DNA of 64,000 bases from Daphnia pulex (Eukaryota; Arthropoda; Branchiopoda; Diplostraca; Daphniidae). How positions within the stretch are numbered: the first letter of the stretch is position 1; each line of letters begins with the position of its first letter. The translations under genes and the position numbers were made by a program. The DNA lies in the NCBI RefSeq assembly GCF_021134715.1, contig NC_060022.1:4469001-4533000 (forward strand), written 5' to 3'. The notes under the pieces were generated by a model that had not been told where the DNA came from, searched no databases, and saw nothing but the letters and a program-made list of their open reading frames with translations. Positions 12,401-23,409 of this stretch are shown here, piece by piece.

Positions 12401-13052
12401 TGCCACAACAGCGAAACGTTCGAACTACGAATAACTCAGAAATTGCAATAAAGCCGGCGAGTCACACAACTGAACGGCATTCAACCTATTGTCAGATGTC
12501 TCACCCAGATCGAAACACGTCGACTTATCATACACCACCTAGTCATCGGGCAACAGTGGCACAGTCAGCAAAGATTTATCGTGAACCGTCTGAATTTGAA
12601 ACTTGGCGCACCAAGATCGACAAGGTATTCCACTTGCCTTGAATATATAAAGAATTCACGTTATATTTTATCTTTGTGTTTTAAAGAAAACCGAAGATGA
12701 TAATGCAGCTGAAGAGTCGACGGTGGATGTTCATCCTTCATCAACCTCAACGCCGAGGCATCAGCATGGAGTAACATTTTTGGCTTGCAGTTCAGGTTTG
12801 GAAGACCCCGAAATCGGTTGCCGATCAGATGATATTGGAGGGGCCAAGCCTAAGCGATCGCTCAAGTTTCTTTCCAATGGAAACCACCCCCATGCATCGC
12901 AAGTTCCGAGTTTTTTCACCATGGCTAAACCAAGTAAAGAAGTTGTTGCATCCCTTGCAGCCATCTTCAACGACAAAGCCGCCAGCAACAGAACCCCCTC
13001 AGTTCCCCAACGAAAATCGACTTATACACCTGAAAAGTTAAAACGTGACTGA
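9477..13052 (+). CDS. TEX14: TEX14-like ankyrin-repeat pseudokinase, 847 aa, nine exons
   Basis: Resembles TEX14, the pseudokinase that stabilises germ-cell intercellular bridges in vertebrates. Exons: 9477-9606, 9697-9900, 9966-10285, 10348-10624, 10690-10984, 11047-11664, 12199-12291, 12384-12624, 12687-13052, in frame. Ankyrin repeats occupy about residues 25-125 (GQTPLFCAAFQGHYDIVKLL). A kinase-like domain spans about 218-500 and is catalytically degraded: the beta-3 VAIK position reads VTIR, HRD is replaced by HCS, and DFG by LGC. The structural LAPEC and SDVYSF motifs remain. A proline tract (APPPPPPPLPPPPPG) lies near 573, and SGPPPVRM near 539 resembles a TEX14/ALIX-type GPPxxxY motif lacking its Tyr. 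The C-terminal third is low in recognisable domains. Domain order supports TEX14; orthology is inferred. Confidence 0.8.
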
Positions 13053-13597
13053 AGCTCATGTTCATCGGTAAAATCATTCTATCGAATATTCACTCCATAT
13101 CAATAACTTGAGTTATTCGTATCATAATCTAAAAGTTGGTTTTCCGCATGTCTATTTCATCAATGTAATTGAACTCAGAAATTTCGCGACATTTGTTTAG
13201 TTCACAGATACTCATTTTCTGTTGTGTTCTTGCTATCGTCTAACTTTACTTGAACTTTCTAAAGACGTGCTTTGACCATCCATTGAAATTCTACAAGTTT
13301 TTGTATCGAAATTATTTTAGAACTAATTAATAAACAAACAGTATAACATAACAGAATTTATAAAAATGTTGATTTAGCCTTGATTTAGATTTCGTCAATT
13401 TTGTATTGGGCGCGTTTTTGTTCAGTGCGAGTCTGACAAGTTTGTTATTGCTGTTCAGCAACAACCTTCGGCGTCTGCGTAGTTTGGTGTTCTGCTTCTG
13501 CCCACATTGCACATAGTTCTGATCATAATTTTTGAATTTAGAGAAATATTAGTCCAAAAATAGTTGAATCAAAGTTAAGAGACGTCAATCCTTGACA
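13053..13597. other. Spacer between TEX14-like gene and SF3A2
   Basis: 545 bp, AT-rich, between two genes on the same strand. It must contain the 3' UTR of the upstream gene (a cluster 'aattaataaac' near 13323 could be a poly(A) signal) and the SF3A2 promoter. No coding signal is visible. Confidence 0.5.
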
Positions 13598-14698
13598 ATG
13601 GATTTTCAAAATCGAGTTGGTGGTAAAACGGGAGGTGGTGGTGTAGCATCATGGTCGGAATCAAACAGAGATCGACGTGAGCGTCTGAGACAGTTGGCCC
13701 TCGAAACCATTGATCTCAATAAGGACCCATATTTTATGAAGAATCATTTGGGTATTTTGAACAACCATAGAATTTTCAACACAACATTTTATTTTAATCT
13801 TGTTTAATTAAGGTACCTATGAGTGTAAACTGTGTTTGACGCTACACAACAACGAGGGAAGTTACCTAGCTCACACCCAAGGAAAGAAACATCAAAGTAA
13901 TTTGGCTAGAAGAGCTGCCAAAGATGCTAAAGATTCCCCCATTCAGGTATTATAATTTGTTCCGTTTTGTTTCTAGTTTAACAATAATTGAGTAATTTTT
14001 CTCTGTAGCCATCATTGGAAAAGGCACGTGTAGACATCAGGAAGTTTGTGAAGATTGGCAGGCCAGGTTACAGAGTCACAAAGCAGCGTGATCCAAACTC
14101 CGGTCACCAGAGCATGCTTTTCCAAGTTGACTATCCAGGTAAAATTTGATGTCCAAGTGAATTGTTAACTTTTGTATTAGTTTGCATATGTATTTTGTAC
14201 CTATGAATTATTATTAAGGCATCTACTAAATGGCACATTCTTTTTACCTGTAATACAGAAATCGCTGAAGGAGTTGCACCTAAACATAGATTCATGTCAG
14301 CCTATGAGCAGCGTATTGAACCTCCAGATCGTCGTTGGCAGTATCTTTTGTTTGCTGCAGAACCATATGAAACAATCGCTTTCAAAGTAAGTTTAGATAG
14401 AGTCATTTAAGTTTTTTTTTAGTTTTCGTCGATTTTTCATTTGTTCCATTCTTTATTTCAGATTCCTTCTCGAGAGGTAGACAAGAGCGAAGGCAAATTT
14501 TGGACTCACTGGAACAAAGACGCTAGACAATTCTTTCTTCAATTCTCCTTCAAACTGGATGGCCGCAAACCTTCCATGGCTCCTCCACCTCCTCCGCCCG
14601 GAATTCCGCGTCCGCCAGCCAATTTACCCCCTCCACCAGGAGTCATGGGCATGGCTCCACCACCTCCACCTCGACAAATGTACAATTTTATGGGCTAA
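13598..14698 (+). CDS. SF3A2: Splicing factor 3A subunit 2 (SF3A2/SAP62), 260 aa, five exons
   Basis: A U2 snRNP component that helps anchor the complex upstream of the branch site; nuclear. Exons: 13598-13751, 13813-13946, 14009-14138, 14259-14386, 14462-14698, in frame. The N-terminus MDFQNRVGGKTGGGG is diagnostic. A matrin-type C2H2 finger follows (Cys56, Cys59, His72, His78 in YECKLC...HTQGKKH), then the conserved core with KIGRPGYRVTKQRDP and RWQYLLFAAEPYETIAFK. A short proline-rich tail (APPPPPPPGIPRPP, MAPPPPPRQMYNFMG) ends the protein; mammalian SF3A2 has a much longer proline-rich tail. The ATG chosen gives the conserved start; an upstream in-frame TTG is not needed. A housekeeping gene with no anomalies. 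Confidence 0.97.
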
Positions 14699-17255
14699 GT
14701 TCTTGTTTTAATAACCAACCAGTCTTCTCCATTTACTCCTACGAGACCCACACACTGGGTGAAAATACAAATGTTTGTCTCCCAGACGACAAGTTTATCT
14801 TTTCGTATTGTAGATGGCGGTTGAGTCCTCATGTACACCGGACGGCCTGAGCGACTTATTCATTATTTATTTTGCCACAGTAGATTTTGTGCGAGTTACA
14901 TTTTCTAACTTCAACAAACAGCTCTTAGCCGGAAAAAAATGGCTATCGACATCTACGCACTGCCCACACTTTGTTCATCACCCAAAATAACGAAAACGGA
15001 AATCTGATTGCCAAATAATCTGTTTTTTTTTCTCTCGGAGTGATGGGTCAGCTTTTTGGCCGGGTTATCGGGGCCGATCATCTTCAAGGCGATAAAAGTT
15101 TCGGGCCGCCCTTTGTGGGGGGGAGAAGGGTCACTGGCTTTTTTTTTTCCCCGGCGACGGAAAAAAGAGAGAGGAAGAAAAAAGATTAAAGAAGTTTTAG
15201 AAGGTTTAGGTTTTCCCCGTTAAAAATGATGAAACCTTGTCAGTTAAGAAGAAAGAAAGTAGTTGCAAGATAAGGACGACGGGCTATACACAAGGTATTT
15301 GTCCACCTTCACTTTGCTTTCGGGCCCAGAGTCGCAAGCCCGGTGCTGCTGCTGCTGGTGTCTACAGCCTACAGATGAGGGGGGGGGGGATTTCTTTTTA
15401 TCACGTCTGTTAATGTTTTCTTAGCTCCGCACGACACACGGGCAAAAGATGCGAGGGAAAATTGTTGACTGTTGGGCGCCAGTGGACGTCTTTTTTCTTC
15501 TTCTCTTTCGTTTCTTATCGGAACCTTAAAAAGGGCCTCCTCCATTCATGAACGCGCTAAGAGATAAGCCTAAATAGTGTTGAGGGGCGCAGTACACGGA
15601 CACACGCCAACTCTCGAGGAGGATTCAACATCTCAACTTGAGACATTGCGTCGTTCCGCCCCTCTCTCTCTCTCCCAATGTAGTAGAAAAATAAAAACCA
15701 AATTTCCCCACCCCCATTTGCTCTTTGATTTGTTCCATATGGAATATTATTAGCCGGCTCCCGCACGATCTTGCATGTATTCCCCTACTTATAATAATGT
15801 TTCTTTCATTCCATTACACCTGCCGTGCATAAGTATATTTTTGATGGACGGAAACGCAATCGTGGCGTTATCCCAGTGCTGCCTTCGTCACGTAGTTGAG
15901 AAATTCTACGCCAGTATAGTTATGGGTTGGACAGAAATTTAAAAAAAGCCTTGATTTGTTTATCTTTATAGATTGAAGCATTTTCTTTTAATGGCCGAAA
16001 GTGTTCAAGTTGATTGGAAAGGCTTACGGGGACAAGCCCTAATACAACACACACAACGCGTAATAGCACGCGCCGTTTATTCCCCTCGCCCGTCAATCCT
16101 TTTAATGATCTTGTCCCGCTATCCGCACGATCAAAAGTGTTTGAGGCCTCGGCCTCGTCGCGGGATTTTTATCCGTGGACACGCGCGCGCGTCAAACTGT
16201 CAGAAAGTGGCTGGCCAAGTCGCTTTAGCTCTGACCCGCTCTTTTGTGTTGTGTTGCGTAGAGAGACGGGAATATCTGCATGGCATCATCATCATCATCT
16301 ATAAAAAGCCCATCGAAGGCCTTTTGGTCTCTTAACGGTCACCAAAACGACAACAACATTAACAACAACAACAACCGAAGAAAAGAAACGAAGCTGCCAG
16401 CCCAGCAGACACAGCACACACGGCCGCGGATCAGCCGCGAAAGGATTATTAGCTGGAGAAGATGGGAGCCCTGCGGTACTAATTCCGTTTATCTCTGGAG
16501 AATAATCAATGAGTAGAAAGTCTCTCTCTCGTATGTCTTTGCGTATATTTACAGTATAAATCTATCTATTTATTGGATGCATATAAAATGCATAGATACA
16601 TATAAACGTGTGCTGTGCGTAATATCGGTGATGCTGGCGCCCCATCTTGAACAGGGGGGTCTGCACGGCAAACAGCCGATAGTCTGAGACGTAGAAGCCG
16701 AAGGACAGTCTCAGCCGAGACTCTAAGCGCTGGGCTATATTGCCCAGCTTCTAGAGGAGGTGTACAAACCTCAGCTAGCTCCAACGCCAACACACACACA
16801 CAAGTGTAAAGAGTCCGAGAAAGAGCCGGGTGGTGGGAGGAGAGATGAGAGATGAAAGAGAGAGAGAGAGAGGGAGTCTCTCAACTCTGTCTGTGCTGTG
16901 TGCTGCTGGCAAAAGGCAAAAGGCGAACGCGGTAGACAAGTGGCGCTTAGTTTGAAGTCTGCCGCCCGTCACGATACACACCGCCCAGTTCTCTCTCTCT
17001 CTCTCGTCGTTCCTTATTTTAGGCTTTTGGCTTGTCTCTGATACGACCCCAGCGGGATGATCATGTTGTACCGGAATTCTCCAACTTCTACTACCATCAA
17101 ACTCGACAGTCTGCCAACCGTGTGAAACCAAAGCGAAATCTTTGACAGACAAGTGGTGCATAGGACAACAATTTTCTGCTAAAACTTGGTTGAAAGTGAA
17201 ATTTTAAATCGTTTCCGTTTGAAAAACCGAATTTTATTTCGTTACGTCATCGAGA
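14699..17255. other. Upstream region of the KLF gene
   Basis: 2.56 kb with no supported coding exon. The left 200 bp should include the SF3A2 3' UTR. The right part contains GA and CT tracts, CA repeats and a short CAT run, consistent with promoter or 5' UTR sequence of the KLF gene. Short ORFs here are of low-complexity composition and were not called. Confidence 0.5.
16856..17003. promoter_or_regulatory. GAGA tracts 250-400 bp before the KLF start
   Basis: A (GA)n run near 16856-16877 and a (CT)n run near 16988-17003 lie in opposite polarity. Such tracts bind GAGA-type factors in arthropods and are frequent near promoters of developmental genes. Here the function is inferred from position only; a simple-repeat explanation is equally possible. 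Confidence 0.3.
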
Positions 17256-20200
17256 ATGTCGGCCTACGACAACGTGTTCCAACGTCCGACGTCGCTGTTC
17301 TTCGCGTCCAGCAACAAGTTCCATCACCACAACAACAACATGAACGGCATGTTGAGCAGCAGCAGTCCCGTCAACGGTGGCGTCGGTGGTAATAACGGCC
17401 ACAGCAACATGATGATCGGCGCCGCCAGCCTGTTGAGCAACGGCGGCGTCAACAATCTGATGAACGACGTGTTCGCCGACGAGCAAGAAGATCAGATCGT
17501 GCCCGACTGCTCGGTGGCCCCCAAATTGGACTTGTCGCCGATGAACGAGCCCTGGGTCAGCGGAGTCGTGTCCAGCGACAGCAACTGCGGATCTCACGGC
17601 TTCCTCACCACCGCCGTCCACCTGAGTCTCCAAGAGGTCAGTCCTATTATTTTTTAAAAAAGTCGCCCATTCATTCATTTCATTCATTCATTCATTGAAA
17701 CCGCGCCTAGTCCCATTCATTCTGGTTTTACTCTTTTCTCTCTGCTCGCGGTAATACTACGCGCGCACAATAACGGCCCAGTGCCTGCTGGACGACGGGA
17801 TTAGAAGTAGGTCGCTGCCGGCCAATGGTCAATGCCATGTTTTCTCTCAATAATCTCTTTGAGACGCCGAAGAAACGAGCTTTGAAATTTAGAAAAGAGA
17901 GAGAGAGATGGTTGCAACTTTCAGGGCGGTCGAATTTTTTTTTGAAACTTTCGTGAATTTTCAAAAAGGGAATCAAACAAATTGCAATGACGTCGGTCGG
18001 TTCTATTTCTAAATTTATCGCGAGATGAATTCGATACGGTGCACACAGCACACACAGAGTGTAGTCCGCGCTGTTATATAGCTGATAAGATTTTTTGGGA
18101 AAAATTTTTTTTTGTGACTCTGCATGTGTTTGTGTGTGTGTGTGTTTACTATTTTTCGGTTTACTCGTGAAAATTTACGACGATTGCCCGTCTTTGGACT
18201 TGGACTCAAAGTTCGCCCTGTCGGATTCAAAGATAAAAAAAAAAGGCCCCACCACCACCACCACCACATAAGAACTTAAGAGGAACAGGAACAACCGGCG
18301 AGAATAAAAAAGACGGAAAAATATATATGAACATTTTTATTTCGTTATTTATCTCTCTTATATATCTTTTTCTCACTCTCTCTCTCTCGCGGGATATAGT
18401 TGCGTGATATCTTATAGCGCGCGCTGGCTGCAGCAATTCCCCCCTACAGAGATTATGTTGATATTGCACGATGAAAAGTTGCGAGCACGTCCGTTATATA
18501 TATTTATTTCGTCTTATACATGTTTACAAGATGGAAAAAAACAAATCTGAAGAGAATAAAACAACGAAACAAAATTTTTGTTTTTTCTTTTTTCTTCGTC
18601 CTGCTGGACTCTTGTTGGGGGGAAAAAAGAGAAGAAGGAGGGGGGTCCCCTGATCGAATGTCCCAACTCCATGTGCGAGCATGTGCGGGCGTGCGTAATG
18701 TCTCGCTCAAGTGCGTTGTGTAGACATTTTGTTGTCGGAACGATGACGGGCTGCCCTGCTCTACGAGATTCCTCCTTTTCTTATGTGTGTGCTGTGGTGG
18801 ACTGGTGTGTGTGTGTGTGTGTGTGTTATGTGTGTGAAATGTTATGACACGGAAAAAAACTCTTTCGCTCGGGAAAAAGTCATAAACATCCCGCCCTGGC
18901 GGTCCCGTATAGCACCAACGTTATGCCATCAAAAGAAAAAAAAATCTCAAAAGGAAATGAAAAAAAAAAGACAAAAATTCTCTTGTCCCGCTGTGGTTGC
19001 TGTTTGCTGTTGTTGTCCGTTCAACAACAACAACAACAGAGCGTAATTCTTTTGAAAGAAAAAGAAAAATTGTTCGAGGGTAGAAATGTAATCCCAAAAT
19101 AAATTTCGTTATAAATGTTTTAGATATTGCGTAGATAGCCAATATAGTTTGCAGTAGCCAAGTCTTTTCTGTTGATCTCATTCTTCGATTCCAGACCTCC
19201 AGCCAATATTTTCTGTCTGTCTGTCTGCGGGAAAAAAACTTTTACACAACTGCAAAAAGTCGGAGGAATTTATATCCAAGAAACAAAACAAAAAACAAAA
19301 AAAAAGAACAATCGATTTTTTTGTTGGGTTCTTATTTATTGATATCCGGCGCGATAAGAAAGATTAGCCATCAAGTTGGCCAATTACCATTATTATTGAT
19401 CACCGCTGTGTTGCTCTTGCGCGCTGCTTTTTATCTAGCTTGTAATGTAATAACAATGCATTTGGCTTGTTCCCCTTCTTCTTTTTGGCTTTTTCTTATT
19501 CGGAAATGATTTGAACTTGGTCAATCCACTTGTTGGCCGCCTCCCGTCATCAACTATATACACATTTATAACAAGAGAAAGAGATAGGAATGTCTTATTG
19601 TACAACGGGACAAAAAAAAAATAATAATCCGTTCAGATTATATCCCGAAATCAGGAAAAGAAAAAGAAAACGGACGAATCAAGAGAGAGAAAGAGAGAGC
19701 GCGGTAATAGTACAAGCGGGACCCCAAAGAGAAGGGACAGAAGAAAAAAAAAAAATCAAATCCCGAGGACAAGATGGCCGCGTTCGTATGACTCGATGAA
19801 ACGTGAAACTTGAAGAAAAAAGGGGCTATGTGGTAGTGGTGGTTGTCTGTTGAGACTTATACATACCCTCGGGTTATATTGGCTCTTTTATCGACTCACG
19901 CTCTCTCTCTCCCGAAAAAAAAAACTCCCCATGCACCGCGCCACCAATAAACAACACAGCGAGATGCGAGAAAGACCAACAACAACAACGGCGAATAGAA
20001 CGAAACGGGCAGAAGAACAAGTCTTTTTTTTTCCCGACTGCGCTGGCCTATACTTTTATAACTATTATAAATATCGCCTTTTTTTCTTTCGTTTGGTTCT
20101 TTTCGTGCCTTCCAGCACCGCCATCATCAACGGCAGTCCGGGTGAAATCGTCTCTTTATGTAGAAGAATTTCGTCTAGAGAATTGATGAGGAACATTTCA

Positions 20201-23200
20201 TTCAGAACGCACGCGTGTGTGTATAGTGAGTGTGTCAAAACAGGTGGGACCGGGTCTGGGATTTCAACCAAACAACTTTTTGTTTCTTTTTCAAACCATT
20301 TCATCGTTGAATTATCAATGAAATGCGAGAAACACCAAACTAGAAATTTCGGTTGCAGCAATTTCAAAAAAGTATTGCGTAATAGTAGTTGGGAAAAAAA
20401 ATCCAGATTTTCCAGATTTGAATAGAAGTAGGCGGAGATACCAATAATCATCTGTGAGCTAGCATGTAGCGCAAAGTATATACTTATATCGTATGATATT
20501 GCCTTCGACATTTTTGTAGACAAGTAGTAATAATATACACCACCACCAGCAGCTAGACACTTGCTGATGGTTGGAATGTGCCTTCCATCTAGGGAGGGAA
20601 TGGGGGGTGGTGTTATACTCTTCACTCGACTCGCATCCCGGGGGTCACGCTCAAGTCACAGCACACAGACACACTCTCTCAAGTGCTGGGGGAAATGATG
20701 ATGTCAGCGCCCAGCCACTTCATTGAAAGCCGATAGCTCTACACACAGTTAACAGAGTGTACAGACAGCATGTCTTAGAAGGTATACATCTACGGAGCTC
20801 ATACTTGTTGCTGGATCCAAGCGGATATGAAGCGGATCCATTCAGTGGGTACAAGTGAAGAAGAGGCGGGCCTATATACGTAGGAGAGTGGCCAGAAATG
20901 TCCGTCAGCGCTGCGCTGGTTGATTCTTTTTTTTAAAAAGGGAATAGATCAGTTTCCCATGATCACTTAGAAATCCATTGAACGAAACCATCGAGTTTGG
21001 GGTGTGAAATGCTGAGGGGGAAGGAGGAGCTGGAAGAGGCGTGAAGGAGGCAAATAGGTCACAGCCCCAACTATGTTGACTTGTTCTCTGTCTGTGCCAA
21101 GTCATTGCCAAGGGAGAGAAAAAGAATGTTGTAGAAGAAGAAGAGCCATTTGCGGCCATTTCCGACTGGCGTGATGAAACGATGCCATTATTTCAAGTGA
21201 TAATGGCATCGGATATCCTCCTCCCCCCCACTCTCTTGTTGTCCTCCCAATTGCGCAGCTGATTGATAAATAATCTCTTCATTTATAATTCTTTTCCGGC
21301 TAATCAGGGATGCGATTTGGATGCCTATCTGCTCAGCAAGCTGGACTGGCCCCAGCAGCAGCAACAACATCCATTGCAGCAGCACCACCAGTCCGGCGGG
21401 CCCATGCCGGTCAACACGGCCACGGCCGTCGCCAACCTGCCGACGTCGGCGTCGTCGGTCGGCAGTAGCCATCCGGACGGCGACGACATGATGGGACTGA
21501 TGGAGTCGGCCCTCAAGGCCCGTCGGGAAAGCGCCTCGCAGATCGACGAATTCTTCGAGGAGGCCGTCGACGACGGCGGACGCGGACTTCTGATGGGACT
21601 GGCCGAGCGGTTCTCGTCGCTGGCCGAAAGCCGAGACTGGGACGACATCACGACCAGTCTCAGTAAAATCGATCCCGACAACGCCGAGATGCTGGAACTG
21701 GGACAGCAAGCGGCGGCGTCGGCGGCGTCGGCCAGTGGCAAAGTGAAAATCGAACCGAGGGACGACCATCCGATGGAGAATTTCGGACACGGTCGATCGG
21801 TTCATTGCGATTCGTCTTCCTTCCATCACCATCACCACCATCCGGCGACGTCGTCCGTGATGACACCCACGTCCTCTTCTTCTTCTTCTTCGTCTTCTTC
21901 TTCTTCTTCTTCCTCGGCGTCGGCGGCGACTGGTAACAAAGGATCCCTCAATCATCATTGCATCCAACGGTTCAACTACTCCAACGGATTTCTGCCGCCC
22001 ACGCCGCCCAGCTCGGATCCCGGCTCGCCCAGTCAGGACTCGCCGCACCGAAGCAAACCACCCCCGCCGCCTTATTCGACCCTGCTCGGACGCAGCACCA
22101 AGCAGCCGTCATCGTCATCATCATCATCATCTTCTTCGTCATCCTCTTCTTCTTCTTCTTCTTCGTCATCCTCTTCCAGCAGCTCATCACAAGAAACCGA
22201 CAAACCGCCCACAAGTAAATTTTTTTTGTTTTTTCAAATACTTTCACCAACTGTTTTGAATTCATTTTTTTCAAATTTCTAATTTTTCCCGCTTCTATTT
22301 ATTTATTTGGTCTTCGTCTGCTGCTTTCAAACAGTCAAATACAATCGACGCAACAACCCCGAATTGGAGAAACGAAGGATTCATCACTGTGATTTCCCCG
22401 GCTGCACCAAAGTCTACACCAAGAGCTCACACCTCAAAGCCCATCAAAGAATCCACACAGGTTAGTTTGATTTATAAATCTATTATATAATTCGTTCTAT
22501 AGCTGCCGAGTTAAATTAAAATCTAGCTAGGCTACGTACACAATACAAGTTGTTGTATGTATAGAGTTAGAGAGTATATGATATTATTCAGGCATATCCT
22601 ATGTTATGTACGTTGGTGGTAGTATTAAATGTCTCTCGCTGCGTGTGTATATTTATAACCTCGACTGGGTTCTTCACATATGGTAATGGAAGAGTATATT
22701 GTACGTACGAAGAGAGATATGCTATTCGCCGAAGAGAGTGTCTCAGTGGCTATCGATCAAGTCCGAGAGGGACCCCCAATATGGGAAAACTCGATTCATT
22801 TTCTTCCGTCTGACTCCTACTACTCCTTTTTTTGTTTTGTTTTCTTGATTTTCTTATAGACTTTGAAAATTCCACTTGGAAATCATTTTCTACATCCCTC
22901 CGTTTTGGGTTTCCTTCGAAATTCCATTTTTGCATTTTGACATCATTATTATGGTTTCATTCAATAATGCGCTTTCAACATATTTGTTTATGCATGTAGT
23001 AGTAAATATACTGGGGTATAGATACCAGACAGATAGGCTCGCCTATAGAAAAGGAATACCAACAGTTAGATAGAAAACCTGTGTGCTATAGACATGATGA
23101 ACTACTAGTCATATTTTTTGTTTTTGTTCCCATTTTGATTCGACAAATAATAACTTTCTCTCTTCTATTTCTTTTTTGTTTTGTGTGTGGTTCGGTTGTG

Positions 23201-23409
23201 TTGTCGTTTCGACAGGTGAGAAACCGTACCGCTGCCATTGGCCCGAGTGTCAGTGGCGTTTCGCCCGATCGGACGAGCTCACCCGTCACTACCGGAAACA
23301 CACGGGCGCTAAACCCTTCCGCTGCAAGGTCTGCGAGCGCTGCTTCGCCCGCTCCGATCATCTCGCCCTCCACATGAAACGTCACCTACCCAAAGGCTCC
23401 AAATGCTAA
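17256..23409 (+). CDS. dar1: Krueppel-like zinc-finger transcription factor, dar1/KLF5 type, 535 aa, four exons
   Basis: A nuclear DNA-binding regulator expected to bind GC/CACCC boxes. Exons: 17256-17636, 21308-22214, 22335-22460, 23216-23409, in frame, with a 3.67 kb first intron. Three C-terminal C2H2 fingers cover about residues 440-530: [38 protein letters not shown] and [17 protein letters not shown], joined by TGEKPY and TGAKPF linkers. The lead-in [12 protein letters not shown] favours the KLF5/dar1 group over KLF6/7. The N-terminal half has an acidic region ([14 protein letters not shown] across the exon 1-2 join), a [10 protein letters not shown] motif that could be a WW-domain ligand, and long Ser runs encoded by mixed TCT/TCA/TCG codons. 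The protein ends five residues after the last finger region (PKGSKC). The paralogue name is a judgement from finger sequence. Confidence 0.9.
21871..22195 (+). repeat. Coding serine triplet tracts in KLF exon 2
   Basis: Two tracts (about 21871-21918 and 22109-22193) of TCT, TCA and TCG codons encode runs of serine, the second more than 25 residues long. They sit in the disordered N-terminal part of the protein and are expected to vary in length between alleles. The opposite strand gives long Arg-rich ORFs that are artefacts of the tract. Confidence 0.8.

Noticed and set aside
21188-22048. 286-codon Arg-rich ORF on the minus strand
   Set aside because: It is the reverse complement of KLF exon 2; its Arg runs come from the serine triplet tract on the coding strand.
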